A stretch of 64,000 bases of DNA from Chryseobacterium indologenes (GCA_016025055.1 CP065590.1:4712001-4776000); one strand, 5' to 3'; numbered from the stretch's first letter, positions 19,777-29,733 are shown. The notes: generated by a model not told the origin, from the sequence alone. Numbers and translations are program-made.

Positions 19777-20127
19777 TTATTTTTCAATAAAGAACTTTAC
19801 ATTTTCAATGGGTCTTCCCAGCATGGCTACTGAACCTTTTACAATAATCGGCCTCTGTATCAGCGAAGGGTTTTCAGATAAAATTTTTATCCATTCTTCC
19901 TCGGAATAATTTTTATCCGCATAATTTTCCAGGTACAGTTTATCGGTCTTCCGGATGATATGAAAAACGCTTTGATTGAGCTTTTTCAGAACTGTTTTAA
20001 TTTCGAGTATACTAAGCGGATCTTCAATAATATTGATGATTTCAAAAGTCACCCCGTTCTCATCCAGATACTCCAACACGGCATTTGATTTCGAACAGTT
20101 TCCGTTATGTAAAACCTTAACTACCAT
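19777..20127 (-). CDS. ArsC-family reductase-like protein
   Basis: 116 aa, thioredoxin-like fold. It starts VVKVLHNGNCSKSNAVLEYL with one N-terminal Cys and ends with NPSLIQRPIIVKGSVAMLGRP, the ArsC/Spx family RP-type motif. The single Cys fits glutaredoxin-dependent arsenate reductases, but no arsenic genes are nearby and many such proteins (YffB/Spx-like) have other roles. Substrate therefore open. It is followed by a strong hairpin terminator; the deoxynucleoside kinase gene upstream ends 85 bases before this start. Confidence 0.85.
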   Translation of the reverse strand: MVVKVLHNGNCSKSNAVLEYLDENGVTFEIINIIEDPLSILEIKTVLKKLNQSVFHIIRKTDKLYLENYADKNYSEEEWIKILSENPSLIQRPIIVKGSVAMLGRPIENVKFFIEK

Positions 20128-20212
20128 TTTTATTATTTAAAAATTAAACTTGTATAAGACAAATGTACCAAGAAATTGACTGATCTTGTCTTAATCTTCT
20201 GATAAATCTTTG

Positions 20213-20827
20213 TTAAAACAAACCATGCAATTCTGCTTCAATCTTCTCCAGGATAAGACCGAAATCTTCGGGTTTTTCAACAAAGTCAAGATCGTCAACT
20301 TCGATAACAAGAAGTTTTCCTTCTGTATAATTTGAGATCCATTTCTCGTATTTCTGGTTCAGCTTTGAAAGGTACTCAATACTGATAGACGCTTCGTATT
20401 CACGACCTCTTTTATAGATTTTCTTTACAAGATTCGGAACGTCTGATTTCAGGTAAATCAATAAATCCGGTGCTGAAACAAAAGACTTCATCAAATCAAA
20501 AACCGATGAATAATTATTGAAATCTCTGTCAGAAAGGAGATTCATATCATTTAAGTTTTCTGCAAAAATATGGGCATCTTCATAAATAGTACGATCCTGA
20601 ATAATATTTTTACCGCTTTCTCTGATCTCCTTCACCTGACGGAATCTGCTTCCCAGGAAATATACCTGCAGGGCAAAACTCCACTTGCTCATATCTGAAT
20701 AAAAGTCTTCCAGATAAGGGTTATGATCTACGTCCTCAAATTGTGCATCCCATCCGTAATGCTTGGAAAGCATCGTCGTTAAAGTTGTTTTTCCCGCCCC
20801 GATGTTTCCTGTAACCGCAATGTGCAT
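20213..20827 (-). CDS. Deoxynucleoside kinase
   Basis: 204 aa, starting with the P-loop AVTGNIGAGKTTL. It has the substrate-side ED pair in QFEDVDHNPYLEDFY, the DRTIYEDAHIFAENL motif with catalytic/arginine residues, and the lid-type Arg region KKIYKRGREYE. It phosphorylates deoxynucleosides for salvage. The upstream 336-aa envelope protein ends 23 bases before this start, so the two probably share an mRNA. Confidence 0.92.
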   Translation of the reverse strand: MHIAVTGNIGAGKTTLTTMLSKHYGWDAQFEDVDHNPYLEDFYSDMSKWSFALQVYFLGSRFRQVKEIRESGKNIIQDRTIYEDAHIFAENLNDMNLLSDRDFNNYSSVFDLMKSFVSAPDLLIYLKSDVPNLVKKIYKRGREYEASISIEYLSKLNQKYEKWISNYTEGKLLVIEVDDLDFVEKPEDFGLILEKIEAELHGLF

Positions 20828-20850
20828 ATTCTTTTCCTTGTATTTACTGA

Positions 20851-21861
20851 TTATTTGATCAATTTTTTTACAGCTTCAGTCTGAACTTCAGAAACATCTT
20901 CTATCAATTTTCCTAAGGTATTTTCTGAAGATGTCCCTTTCATCTCTGTCTCAACGGTTTTTTCTTCTGCTTTATCCAAAGGTTTTTCTGTAGATTGCTG
21001 CGGAGTTTCCGGTTGAGGTGCCGGTTCATTTGACTGTTTGTGTTTCTTTACTTTTTCAAGGCTGTAAAGATAGAGTTTGTTACCCTTGATTTCAAAATAA
21101 GAAAGGATGTTTTTATCCACAATTTGCGCATCCTCATCTTCAAAAAGACTTGTCATTCCTTTTTCAGGAATATATTGCAAAATCGAATTTCCGGTGATCA
21201 CAAGAATGGTATCATTTTCTCTCCGGAAACGTTTCCCATTGCTAACCGGGGTTTCAAAGAGCTTTTCGAATTTAAGATTATAGATTCTGATATGGTTTCT
21301 GGTGAGAATGTAGACTTTATTTTCATACACGAGAAGATCCGTCAAATCTTCAAAACTGATATCAAAAGGATACGAGTTGATCGTGGTATCATTTCTGAAA
21401 TTATATTGTATGAGTCTCTTTGTACTGTCGTCCAGCAGCCATAACTGCTGTAAATCTTCCACATAGGCCATTCTTATAAATCCAAATTTCTGTTTAAAAT
21501 CGATTCTCTGGATTTCATTCATATTCTGATCTACAAATTTCATTTCCTGGGCATTTTCAGAAAACAAAGGAACGTTCAACGGATTTTGTACTGTCTGAAC
21601 TTTATAAGGGACGGTAAGCATCATTTTCCCGATCTGTTTGCCTAGAGAATCATATTTGGTAAAACTGAAATCTTTATTCTTATAGATGTACAGGCTTCCA
21701 TAGTCGTCGGCTAGCATATCTTTGGCTTCCTTTAATTTAAGGGTATCCAAAGGGAGTACTTTCTGCGCTGAAAACGGGCAGAAAATAAAAAAACATAGTA
21801 AATATAATAATCTCAAATTGTCTGTTGTTAGATAAAAATATTCTGTGAGAACTCTCAGCAA
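20851..21861 (-). CDS. Uncharacterised secreted/envelope protein
   Basis: Up to 336 aa. A hydrophobic stretch LRLLYLLCFFIFCPFSAQ reads as a signal peptide. It begins at a TTG codon (21816), so the true start may be there instead of the ATG at 21861, which adds 15 odd residues. The centre has beta-strand repeats like a propeller (LQQLWLLDDSTKRLIQYNFR; DLLVYENKVYILTRN). The tail is Lys/Glu/Pro rich and low complexity (KPLDKAEEKTVETEMKGTSS). No family recognised. The gene is linked to the deoxynucleoside kinase and lies downstream of the glutaminyl cyclase gene. Confidence 0.75.
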   Translation of the reverse strand: MLRVLTEYFYLTTDNLRLLYLLCFFIFCPFSAQKVLPLDTLKLKEAKDMLADDYGSLYIYKNKDFSFTKYDSLGKQIGKMMLTVPYKVQTVQNPLNVPLFSENAQEMKFVDQNMNEIQRIDFKQKFGFIRMAYVEDLQQLWLLDDSTKRLIQYNFRNDTTINSYPFDISFEDLTDLLVYENKVYILTRNHIRIYNLKFEKLFETPVSNGKRFRRENDTILVITGNSILQYIPEKGMTSLFEDEDAQIVDKNILSYFEIKGNKLYLYSLEKVKKHKQSNEPAPQPETPQQSTEKPLDKAEEKTVETEMKGTSSENTLGKLIEDVSEVQTEAVKKLIK

Positions 21862-21879
21862 TTTACATACTTTTATTTG

Positions 21880-21910
21880 AAAAATAGCGCTCCCATGGAA
21901 CGCTATTTTT
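21880..21910 (-). terminator. Terminator after glutaminyl cyclase gene
   Basis: The 9-bp stem aaaatagcg / cgctatttt has an 11-base loop and A/T flanks, immediately downstream of the stop at 21932. Confidence 0.7.
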
Positions 21911-21931
21911 ATCTGTAAATTATGATGATCA

Positions 21932-22954
21932 TTATTTTATCTGAACTTCATAGATCTTTGGCCAGTTCTTCCCTGTTACCAGCATATTTTCACCTTTAAA
22001 AGCAATTCCGTTCAGGACATCATCGCTTCCTTTGGTATTTTGTTTTGCTATTTCTGTAAAATCAAAAGTTCCTACCACTTCCCCGTTTTCCGGATTGATC
22101 TTCAGGATGATCGGTTTTTGCCATACATTGGCATAGATGAATCCGTTGTGATATTCCAGTTCGTTCAGCTGATCGTAGGCCTGTGAGCTTCCTGCAACGG
22201 CTATATATTTGATCAGTTTTGAAGGGTTATTTACATCCAGGAAATATAATAACTTACTTCCGTCGGAGGCAATCAGGTTTTTCCCATCATAAGTCAAGCC
22301 CCAGCCTTCACCCAGCACATTTGGATATGCAAATTCTGAAAGCAGTTTTAGGGAGCTTTTATCATAAATATATCCTTTTTTACTTTGCCATGTCAGCTGA
22401 TATACTTTATCACCAACGATGGTACTTCCCTCGGAAAAATCTTCCGGTGCCTGCTTGGTGGAAGCTAACGGAGTTGTAGTACCCAATGTGTATTTTAGGA
22501 CCTGGGAAGATCCGTTCTGGCCATCACTTTCATAAATAGTATTTCCTTCTATCTGAAAACCCTGTACGAAATTTTTAGGGTCATGCGGATATTCAGCTAC
22601 AATCTGGTAAGCCAGATTTTTTTCAGGATTTTTTGCAAATACATTGATGGTAGCATCCTGATTAAGCACTTCACCTCCCTTCGTCTTGATATTGAATGTT
22701 ACTGCGTTATCTCCCAATGTAAAGAATTTGGGATCAATCGTTAAATCCGTTGTTTCTTTATCTCCAAAGCTAATGGTTACGCTTTCTGCATTTTCCGTTA
22801 CCTCTTTTGGAAGCTGTAGTTTATCTCCAAAATGATATCCTTTTGCTTCCATTGAATTATTATAAGTATTCAATGTATTAAGAATTTCTTTATCCTTATT
22901 ACAAGATGCCAGTAATAAAATCGCTGCGAAACCTGCTATTATACTTTTTTTCAT
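21932..22954 (-). CDS. Glutaminyl-peptide cyclotransferase, lipoprotein
   Basis: 340 aa with a lipoprotein signal (AAILLLASC). After an N-terminal strand domain of about 100 aa comes the plant-type glutaminyl cyclase propeller: FVQGFQIEGNTIYESDGQNG, KVYQLTWQSKKGYIYD, GEGWGLTYDGKNLIASDG and DVLNGIAFKGENMLVTGKNWP. It forms N-terminal pyroglutamate on exported proteins. In Bacteroidota this is linked to maturation of secreted proteins whose signal cleavage exposes Gln; many signal peptides in this window end in A-Q, which fits. Confidence 0.9.
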   Translation of the reverse strand: MKKSIIAGFAAILLLASCNKDKEILNTLNTYNNSMEAKGYHFGDKLQLPKEVTENAESVTISFGDKETTDLTIDPKFFTLGDNAVTFNIKTKGGEVLNQDATINVFAKNPEKNLAYQIVAEYPHDPKNFVQGFQIEGNTIYESDGQNGSSQVLKYTLGTTTPLASTKQAPEDFSEGSTIVGDKVYQLTWQSKKGYIYDKSSLKLLSEFAYPNVLGEGWGLTYDGKNLIASDGSKLLYFLDVNNPSKLIKYIAVAGSSQAYDQLNELEYHNGFIYANVWQKPIILKINPENGEVVGTFDFTEIAKQNTKGSDDVLNGIAFKGENMLVTGKNWPKIYEVQIK

Positions 22955-22989
22955 TGACTTTCTAAATATTTCCCCAAAAATAGCAAATT

Positions 22990-23370
22990 TTATTCCGTAT
23001 TGCCAACATTATCCACAGGTTGGCCAAATTGCAGGATATATCCGTTGTTATCATAGATGGCAAATTCTCTCATTTTCCATTCAAAAGTTTCAATTTCGTA
23101 GCAGATTCTAGCTTTTGTTTTAAGGTCTTCCCACAAATCATCTACCCGGTCTACATTAAAATAAAACGAGCCTGTAAACCCACTCTCCCGGAAATCTTCT
23201 TCTTTATCAGGTTGTGATACCATAATATACACGTCATCTTTACGAAGTGAAGCCCATTGCCACTCATCATTTCTGGCTAACAACTCAAAGCCGAGAACAA
23301 GCATGTAAAAACTTATGGTTTCATCAAGATTTTTTGTCCAAAGTAATGGACGAAGTCCTGTAAATTTCAT
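22990..23370 (-). CDS. VOC-family protein (bleomycin-resistance-like)
   Basis: 126 aa with the vicinal-oxygen-chelate pattern: RPLLWTKNLDETISFYMLVL GF at the start, and YIMVSQP then GSFYFNVDRVDDLWEDL and IYDNNGYILQFGQP at the end. It is a small metal-binding dimer fold; substrate unknown. The start overlaps the GNAT stop by 4 bases, so it is translated with the two upstream genes (SRPBCC, GNAT). Confidence 0.85.
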   Translation of the reverse strand: MKFTGLRPLLWTKNLDETISFYMLVLGFELLARNDEWQWASLRKDDVYIMVSQPDKEEDFRESGFTGSFYFNVDRVDDLWEDLKTKARICYEIETFEWKMREFAIYDNNGYILQFGQPVDNVGNTE

Positions 23371-23876
23371 GATTGCTGCAATTCAAAAGTTTTCCGCCGG
23401 ATTTTCATATTCAATGAAACCCATGTTTCCTGGCCAATCTTCGCTTCACTCTTAACGTTGGGATCGAAAGTGAAACCTACCTTTTTATAGCATTCAATAG
23501 CACCGGTATTCCAGTCGTATACGTTAAGCTCTGCTGTCTCTTTATCAAAATGAAAGAAGCCATAGTTCAGAAGTTCCTGCATTATTTTCTTTCCATACCC
23601 TTTTCCTCTGTTGTTTTCATCCCAGATCAGAATTCTTCCCAGCAGGAATGTTTCTTCTTTTAAAAACATCTGGGCATGACCAATGGTATTACCGTTTGTT
23701 TTATCGATGATTTTAAACAATCTTCTCTTTTCATTCAGTAAATCAGCTTCCAATTGATGATCAGTTAGAGGAAAATGGTATGCCGGCCCTGCAAACTGAA
23801 GCAGCATCCTTTCATCTTTGATCTTTGAAATCAATGTCTGAGCATCTTCTATCCTAAAAGGTTGTAGCTCTATCAT
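23367..23876 (-). CDS. GNAT-family N-acetyltransferase
   Basis: 169 aa, RimJ/RimL-like. The acetyl-CoA loop is in IWDENNRGKGYGKKIMQELL (R/Q-x-x-G-x-G/A form) and the end has the GAIECYKKVGF motif. Substrate is unknown. The gene begins 3 bases after the SRPBCC stop and its stop overlaps the VOC start. Confidence 0.88.
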   Translation of the reverse strand: MIELQPFRIEDAQTLISKIKDERMLLQFAGPAYHFPLTDHQLEADLLNEKRRLFKIIDKTNGNTIGHAQMFLKEETFLLGRILIWDENNRGKGYGKKIMQELLNYGFFHFDKETAELNVYDWNTGAIECYKKVGFTFDPNVKSEAKIGQETWVSLNMKIRRKTFELQQS

Positions 23877-23879
23877 ATT

Positions 23880-24305
23880 TTATTTTTCTAAATATCCTTT
23901 TAAATTTTTCCCCAAAATGGTGTTCCACCCTTCAGTAAAGCTTTCTCTTGAAAAATTATCTCCCAATCCTTTAAAATTTTCAATTCCTTCATGAGTCAGC
24001 CTGACTAAAGTTTCATCCTTTTCAGGAATAAGCTCCCAGGTCACTGTCGTTTTCACGCTTGAATAATCCGGATAAGACCAGGTATGTTTTAATTTTTGGT
24101 TGGGAAGTATGTCCAGAATTTCACCCTGGTGATGGTATTTATTTTCTCCTCCGGGTTCAAAAAAATTAAATATTTGTCCAGCTTCAGCTACAAAATCCGG
24201 AATATCAAAATACCAGAATTTCATCTCATTTTTATCGGTAAGAGCTTTCCAGACCTTGTCAACGGGAGCCTCTATTTCATATTGTACGATGATCGGTGTA
24301 TTCAT
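23880..24305 (-). CDS. SRPBCC/AHSA1-domain protein
   Basis: 141 aa. It contains the AHSA1/START-like pattern IEAPVDKVWKALTDKNEMKF WYFD, a central DILPNQKLKHTWSYPDYSSV and VRLTHEGIENF, ending in the helix ESFTEGWNTILGKNLKGYLE. These proteins bind hydrophobic ligands in a helix-grip fold. First gene of a three-gene operon with GNAT and VOC proteins; the functional link is unclear. Confidence 0.88.
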   Translation of the reverse strand: MNTPIIVQYEIEAPVDKVWKALTDKNEMKFWYFDIPDFVAEAGQIFNFFEPGGENKYHHQGEILDILPNQKLKHTWSYPDYSSVKTTVTWELIPEKDETLVRLTHEGIENFKGLGDNFSRESFTEGWNTILGKNLKGYLEK

Positions 24306-24521
24306 ACTTTAAAGTTTTTAACAGAACGTAGGATTATTTAAATACAAAAATCACAAAAGAAGCTGCTAACAAAGTATTTACCATTAACATTCTTACTGTT
24401 TAAAGAACACTTACGTTTGAAAATATTCAATTCTTACTTTGTGATCTTATGCAAGTTAACCTTAATTTCAGACTTAGCCTACATCCTTTTGTGACTTTTA
24501 TGTTGTATAACGTTTCAGCTA

Positions 24522-26134
24522 TTATCCGTGAGAGAATCCGGTAATCTTCGCTTCGTCAAAATCCAGCTGCATCTCGATAGCCCTCATCACATGATCATCA
24601 AATATTTTCTCCCTTTTCATTCTATGCAGCTCGTTTCTCTGAGCCTGGATAATCTGTCTTTGAACATCCTTGTTCTCATTGATAGCAGTTACATAATCTC
24701 CGGTGGATGCCATACACTGGGCCTTATCTGCCATCAGCATCATTTCGTTTTCCAGCTTATGTTTTTGATGACGTACCAGACTGTTTCTTTCAGTGAGTTC
24801 AGAAAAATCATGATCAAGTTTATGTAAGGCCGTTTCTTTCAGTTTACGCATCAGGATCACTTCCTGTTTTTCTTCCGGCAGCTCACTTCCTGCGTCTTTT
24901 ATTTTTAACAATTTGAGGATCGGACTTAATAATAATCCCTGACCGACCAGTGTAATCAATATGATAACAAAAGTTACGAATAAAATAATATTTCGGTGCG
25001 GAAAAGCCTCCCCATTAGGCAAAAATGCGGGAATTGACAATGCTGCGGCCAAAGAGACCACCCCCGCATTGCAGCAAAACTAATGACAAAAGGCTCGCGC
25101 CAATCGGGCTTAGGAACTTTTAACCTCAGTTCTTTTGAACAAATTCTCGGAAAGTACATCAATGCATAGCTGTATAGTATCCTGGTTCCGATAATAGCTC
25201 CTCCAATGACAACACTATAAAAAATACCTTCTGAAATGGTATAATCTTTCATCGCTTCAACGACCACCGGAAGTTCAAGACCGATCAGGATAAAAATGAT
25301 CGTGTTCATGAGGAAAATCAATACACTCCATACATTTCCGGACTGAATTCTTGAAGTATGGCTCAGATAACAATGTGAGTTGTAAGACATCAGCAATCCG
25401 CCTGCTACGACCGCCAATACTCCTGAAAAGTGAAAATGCTCCGCTCCCACATACATAATGTAGGGAACGATCAGGGTAATCACCGTATCTATATTTGAAT
25501 TGGAAGGTATGATTTTTAATAATGCACCAAAAAGGAAGCCTACAGCAGCGCCCACAGCGACTCCTCCCACAGCCATCATAAAGAAATCCTGTATAGCATC
25601 TCTCCAGATAAACTGCCCTGAAATCACTGCTGCCAAAGCAAACTTAAATACAATTAAACTGGAAGCATCATTAATAAGACTTTCTCCTTCTAAAATGCTG
25701 GTAATCTTTTTGGGAATTTTCATATGCTTCAATACGGAGGTCGCAGCTACGGCATCGGGAGGAGAATTCACTCCACCTAAAAGAAATCCCATGGCTACGG
25801 TAAGCCCCGGAATAATGGAAGATGAAAGGTAGGCAACGACTATTGAAGTGAGAAATACTAACCCAAAGGCCATAGAAAAAATCTGTTTTCGCCATTTATG
25901 AAAGTCCTGCCAGGAAGTAAACCAGGCGGCTTCAAATAAAATAGGAGGTAAAAAAATAAGAAAAACAAGGTCCGGTTCTATTTCTATAGTAGGTATTCCC
26001 GGAACAAAGCTTATCAAAAGGCCTGCAATCACAAGAAAAATCGGGTAAGCAACCCGTAATTTCTGTCCGATCATCACTAATATCATCACAGACAGAAGTA
26101 CTGCAATGGATATTATAACATAGCTGTGAATCAT
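24522..26134 (-). CDS. Na+/H+ antiporter, CPA1/NhaP type (frameshifted)
   Basis: Two frames join to about 537 aa when one base is added to the C/G run at 25061-25065: FAAMRG then VVSLAAALSIP, the invariant CPA1 text. About twelve membrane segments precede a cytosolic tail. The ion-binding motif GGVNSPPDAVAATSVL and GESLINDASSLIVFKF are typical. The tail (LKETALHKLDHDFSELTERN to the end) is helical and charged. The protein exchanges Na+ or K+ for H+ across the inner membrane. The stop of the bestrophin gene upstream lies 83 bases before this start, same strand. Confidence 0.9.
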
Positions 26135-26217
26135 TTTTTATTAATTTTTTTAAGTAATATTTTTAAATACAATTCCCGCAGATGACCGGCATCAAATTTG
26201 AATCTACGGGACTGGGG

Positions 26218-27186
26218 TTAAAGAACGATATTATTCTTAGGTGCAATAGCCGGTGGAAGATCTGATTCATCCAGCATATCCCGCATATCAATTTCGATGG
26301 TACGACTAATCTGTGTGATGGGAACATCATTGGGACTTCCTTCAAAAGGGTTTACAGAAGCCTCTCCTACACTGTCTAACGTATGAAAACACCAGGTTAC
26401 CAATAAAGAAAACGGAATATTAAACCACACCGTCCAGCCTTCAAGGGCCGTTCCGTCGCCTAGTTTATCGAGCTCTTTTATTAATCCGAACGGTACGAAA
26501 AGAATAAACAGCAACAAAAGATATGTCGTAATTGAAGAAAAGTTCCTTGGATAAGGAAAATTTTTGATTCTTTCGGCTTTTCCCTGATCATCCGTGAATT
26601 TTACCAGTTGCTGGTTAATTTGTGTCCACTGAAAGTCGTTGATTTCCCCCTTTTTATAAGCTTCAGACAATTCTTTGCTTTGGCATGCCATAAGCTGTGT
26701 TGCCCTGTTTTTTTTGCTTATAATATATTGAAGCTCATCTTCCGGCAGATATTTTTTCAATTCGTCTTCTAGCTTGGTAAGCCTTTCCGGAATCTCGTAC
26801 TTTTTTGAATATTCGTCGAATTGTGCCGTTCCCATATTTTCCCAGGCTCTCGGTTCTCTGAGCTGAAAGCGAAGTGCGGTAAGCCATGCGTAGTGACGCA
26901 GAAACATCTCTTTTACTTTCACCGGATTGGTACCCACCAAGGCATCCCTGAGAATATATCCAAAGCTGCGGCTGTCATTGATAATAGAACCGTAAATCTG
27001 CCTTGCTTCCCAAAGCCTGCTGTAACTGGCATTATTCTTAAATCCGACAATGAAAGCCACAGCTGTCCCCAGAATAGCAATCGGCTGCCAGGGGATAGAT
27101 AAAAATTTCCATCCTAGGCAGTACAATATCGTAGGAATTGCCGAAAATACTGTTAAAACGTAAATACTTCGCCTGGTCCATTTCAT
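26218..27186 (-). CDS. Bestrophin-family channel protein
   Basis: 322 aa. It has N-terminal membrane helices, the motif KNNASYSRLWEARQIYGSII NDSR and the second membrane block TYLLLLFILFVPFGLI, then the C-terminal FNIPFSLLVTWCFHTLDSVG region with NPFEGSPNDVPI. Bacterial bestrophins (YneE/RFP-TM family) form pentameric ion channels. It lies just upstream of the CPA1 antiporter on the same strand, suggesting shared ion homeostasis. Confidence 0.92.
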   Translation of the reverse strand: MKWTRRSIYVLTVFSAIPTILYCLGWKFLSIPWQPIAILGTAVAFIVGFKNNASYSRLWEARQIYGSIINDSRSFGYILRDALVGTNPVKVKEMFLRHYAWLTALRFQLREPRAWENMGTAQFDEYSKKYEIPERLTKLEDELKKYLPEDELQYIISKKNRATQLMACQSKELSEAYKKGEINDFQWTQINQQLVKFTDDQGKAERIKNFPYPRNFSSITTYLLLLFILFVPFGLIKELDKLGDGTALEGWTVWFNIPFSLLVTWCFHTLDSVGEASVNPFEGSPNDVPITQISRTIEIDMRDMLDESDLPPAIAPKNNIVL

Positions 27187-27317
27187 GAACTCACGCGCCC
27201 CAAATCTTTTCCTGAATGCATATGTGTCTGTTTTTTATTTTTTTGTTATGATTAGTCTCTCATGATACAAAATAACGGTTTTCAATCTCATCAGGGCATT
27301 CAGCAGAAACGGTCATT

Positions 27318-28001
27318 TTAGTTTTTGGTAAATGGGATATTGTTATAGAAGCCAATCTGAATCTGTCCCCTGTTTTTATTTTCCTGTAGTTGATTCATAT
27401 ATCCGGCTTCAATCCTCATATTTTTATTGATAACATAGCCTAAAGCTCCGTAGACCCTGTTTCTGTCGAAAACCGGGCTGTTGAAATGCAGAAAAATCTC
27501 ATTATATACTGAAGCATACAGGGTTTTAGGCAGCATTTCTTTTTGGGTAATAGGAATAGTCAGTCCCAACATATAACGGAATCTCATTCTAAAATCGTCT
27601 TCGAGAAAACGTTCTTCCAACCGGTAGCGATGCTGAAGATTAAAACGTCCGAATTTCTGTTTGGTAATAAACTGCTGGAAAATCCTGTGCTCAACATTTT
27701 CTTTTTTCTCCCCGTTCACATAAGGCTGACTCAATATAAAACCATATCCCAATAAAACATTGTTATTATTTTCTGTCAGGTCATATCCTATCCCGGTACG
27801 AATTAACAGCTGCTCCAGATCTCCGACTGCATCAAAATTCCTGTACTGGATTTCGTTATGCCAGTTGAGCTTTTTACTGATCTTATTATTTCCAAAATAC
27901 ATATACCAGGCACCCAGATCACTCTTTTGTGCCCAAGCGGATATTGATCCTAAGCTTACGAGTGTAAAAGCCAACTTCGTGAAAATCTTTCTCATGTTCA
28001 T
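27318..28001 (-). CDS. DUF2490 outer-membrane-like protein
   Basis: 227 aa with a signal peptide (FTLVSLGSISAWAQ). The mature part is rich in alternating aromatic strands (KKLNWHNEIQYRNFDAVGDL; GRFNLQHRYRLEERFLEDDF RMRFRYML), which is how DUF2490 beta-barrel proteins look. An outer-membrane location is likely; function unknown. It sits about 130 bases upstream of the bestrophin gene on the same strand. Confidence 0.88.
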   Translation of the reverse strand: MNMRKIFTKLAFTLVSLGSISAWAQKSDLGAWYMYFGNNKISKKLNWHNEIQYRNFDAVGDLEQLLIRTGIGYDLTENNNNVLLGYGFILSQPYVNGEKKENVEHRIFQQFITKQKFGRFNLQHRYRLEERFLEDDFRMRFRYMLGLTIPITQKEMLPKTLYASVYNEIFLHFNSPVFDRNRVYGALGYVINKNMRIEAGYMNQLQENKNRGQIQIGFYNNIPFTKN

Positions 28002-28353
28002 TTATTACTATTATCTATCGTTTTAAACAAAATTAATATTTTAAATCAATAATAACAAACAATATTTTGTCATGCAACTATCGTAAACGGGAAATTAACT
28101 TGTTTCAAATCTGATACTTTTATAAAATCCAGAGAAATATCTTAGATTTCTAAATTCCTTTATGTTTTGGTAAACTGCTTTTTCGTTTTTTTTAAACGCT
28201 GTTATTTCTAGGATAAATTTTATCTTTTATTTCTTTATAAATAATTGCTTAAGGCATGTATTTTAAAGTCTGAATTGTCCAAATCAATTAACAAAAAAAA
28301 CCAACAGGATAACTGCGGGTTTTTATATCAATTTTATTTCAGATAGAACACGA
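28002..28353. other. Intergenic region
   Basis: AT-rich and non-coding. The only structure seen is a hairpin terminator at 28300-28320 for the minus-strand VOC gene; the rest probably includes the promoter of the DUF2490 gene, but no clear element was found. Confidence 0.4.
28297..28326 (-). terminator. Terminator-like hairpin after VOC gene
   Basis: On the minus strand an 8-bp stem with one mismatch (28320-28313 / 28307-28300) is followed by a run of eight T. Confidence 0.5.
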
Positions 28354-28803
28354 TTAGGGATGTTGTTGCATTTTCGCAGGATCATCATAATTTATCATCC
28401 AGTTGATCCCGAATTTATCAGAAAACATTCCGAAATAGGCACCCCAGAAAGTATCTGCCATTGGCATGGTAACCTGTCCTCCTTCAGAAAGGCCACGGAA
28501 CAGTTTATCTGCTTCTTCTTTTGAATCTGCATTCACGGAGATCGAAAAGTTATTTCCGGCTTTAAACTGAGAGGCCCATTCTCCTCCGGTATCGCTTCCC
28601 ATCAATATAGTTTCTTTGGAAATCGGAAGGGCCACATGCATGATTTTATCTTTATCTTCTTCAGGTGTTTCTTTACCTTCTGCGGGAGGCATTTCTCCAA
28701 AAGTTCCGATATAAGGGTACTCGCCACCGAAAACTGATTTATAGAAGTCGAACGCTTCCCTGTAGTTTCCGTTAAATATTAAATAAACGTTTACTGATGC
28801 CAT
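28354..28803 (-). CDS. VOC-family protein, PhnB-like
   Basis: 149 aa, starting VNVYLIFNGNYREAFDFYKS VFGGEYPYIGTFGEMP, which is the PhnB/3-demethylubiquinone-like glyoxalase-fold start, and ending GAYFGMFSDKFGINWMINYD. Biochemical function is not set for this group. Ends at a hairpin terminator; upstream is another VOC gene 47 bases away, so the pair may be co-transcribed. Confidence 0.88.
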   Translation of the reverse strand: MASVNVYLIFNGNYREAFDFYKSVFGGEYPYIGTFGEMPPAEGKETPEEDKDKIMHVALPISKETILMGSDTGGEWASQFKAGNNFSISVNADSKEEADKLFRGLSEGGQVTMPMADTFWGAYFGMFSDKFGINWMINYDDPAKMQQHP

Positions 28804-28850
28804 GATTGTTTTTATTTAGTTAAAGTTTTAATAAGCTCTTCAGTTCTTTA

Positions 28851-29222
28851 CTATCGATGTTGATCAATTAAGATCATATTACCATCAGGATCCTTCAGAT
28901 AGATATGTTCAGGACCTGAAGTTGTTTCATCAGCTTCTTTTTCAATCTCAACACCCCCATCTTTTAAGCGCTTCTGAATCTCACGTACATCTTCAAACGA
29001 TTCAAGGTTCTGGGCATTTTCGTCCCATCCGGGATTAAAGGTCAGCATATTACCATCAAACATAGCCTGGAACAGACCTATCACGGTACTGCCATTTTTC
29101 ATGATCAGATAATTGTGTTCCATATTTCCTCCCATGGCTGAAAAACCAAGTTTTTCATAGAAATCTTTAGATTTTTGAAGGTCTTTCACACTTAAGCTTA
29201 ATGAGAATACTCCTAGTTTCAT
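28851..29222 (-). CDS. VOC-family glyoxalase-like protein
   Basis: 123 aa. It opens FSLSLSVKDLQKSKDFYEKL GF and ends ETTSGPEHIYLKDPDGNMIL IDQH, the paired beta-alpha-beta units of the VOC fold with a late metal-site Glu/His region. Substrate unknown. It lies between a small secreted protein gene and the PhnB-like gene, all on the minus strand with short gaps. Confidence 0.88.
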   Translation of the reverse strand: MKLGVFSLSLSVKDLQKSKDFYEKLGFSAMGGNMEHNYLIMKNGSTVIGLFQAMFDGNMLTFNPGWDENAQNLESFEDVREIQKRLKDGGVEIEKEADETTSGPEHIYLKDPDGNMILIDQHR

Positions 29223-29245
29223 ATATTGATGTTAAGGTTAAGGTT

Positions 29246-29722
29246 TTATTGGTTTTTCAGATTTGTTTTAAAATCCATAGTGCCATCATAACTTTTCCAG
29301 TCTCCTGTAAATTCGATGTACTGGCCTTCTATTTTTTCGGTTTTCCTGTTCCATTTGAAATTATAGACGAATTTCCCTTTAAAAAGTCCGGAGTGCTTGC
29401 CTTTATTTTCCTCTGCCAGCTCATATTCCCCGAATATTGTCCCCTGTCTTTTGGAATCTTTATATTTTGAAATGGTCAGTTTTCCTTCAAATTTTGCATA
29501 ATTGGTATCCACAAGAGAATATCCTGAAACAAAATACTCCTGATCGTTCTTTTTGTTCTGTTCTGAAGTATTGATTTTAAGTTTCAGTTCCTGTTCGTTT
29601 TTTCCGATAGTTCCTGTATAAGGTTTACTGCCGTTAAGCCAGACACTTGAGATATCCGGCATTTGGTTTTGTCCAAAAACAAAATTAGCCGCAAAGAGGA
29701 ATAGTAATAAAAGTTTTTTCAT
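29246..29722 (-). CDS. Uncharacterised small secreted protein
   Basis: 158 aa with signal peptide MKKLLLLFLFAANFVFGQ. The mature part looks like an all-beta domain (KPYTGTIGKNEQELKLKINT; GTIFGEYELAEENKGKHSGL FKGKF) and ends with GDWKSYDGTMDFKTNLKNQ. No family recognised. It is 11 bases downstream of the DinB-like gene and 23 bases upstream of the VOC gene, so probably in one operon with them. Confidence 0.75.
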   Translation of the reverse strand: MKKLLLLFLFAANFVFGQNQMPDISSVWLNGSKPYTGTIGKNEQELKLKINTSEQNKKNDQEYFVSGYSLVDTNYAKFEGKLTISKYKDSKRQGTIFGEYELAEENKGKHSGLFKGKFVYNFKWNRKTEKIEGQYIEFTGDWKSYDGTMDFKTNLKNQ

Positions 29723-29733
29723 AGGTGTTGTTT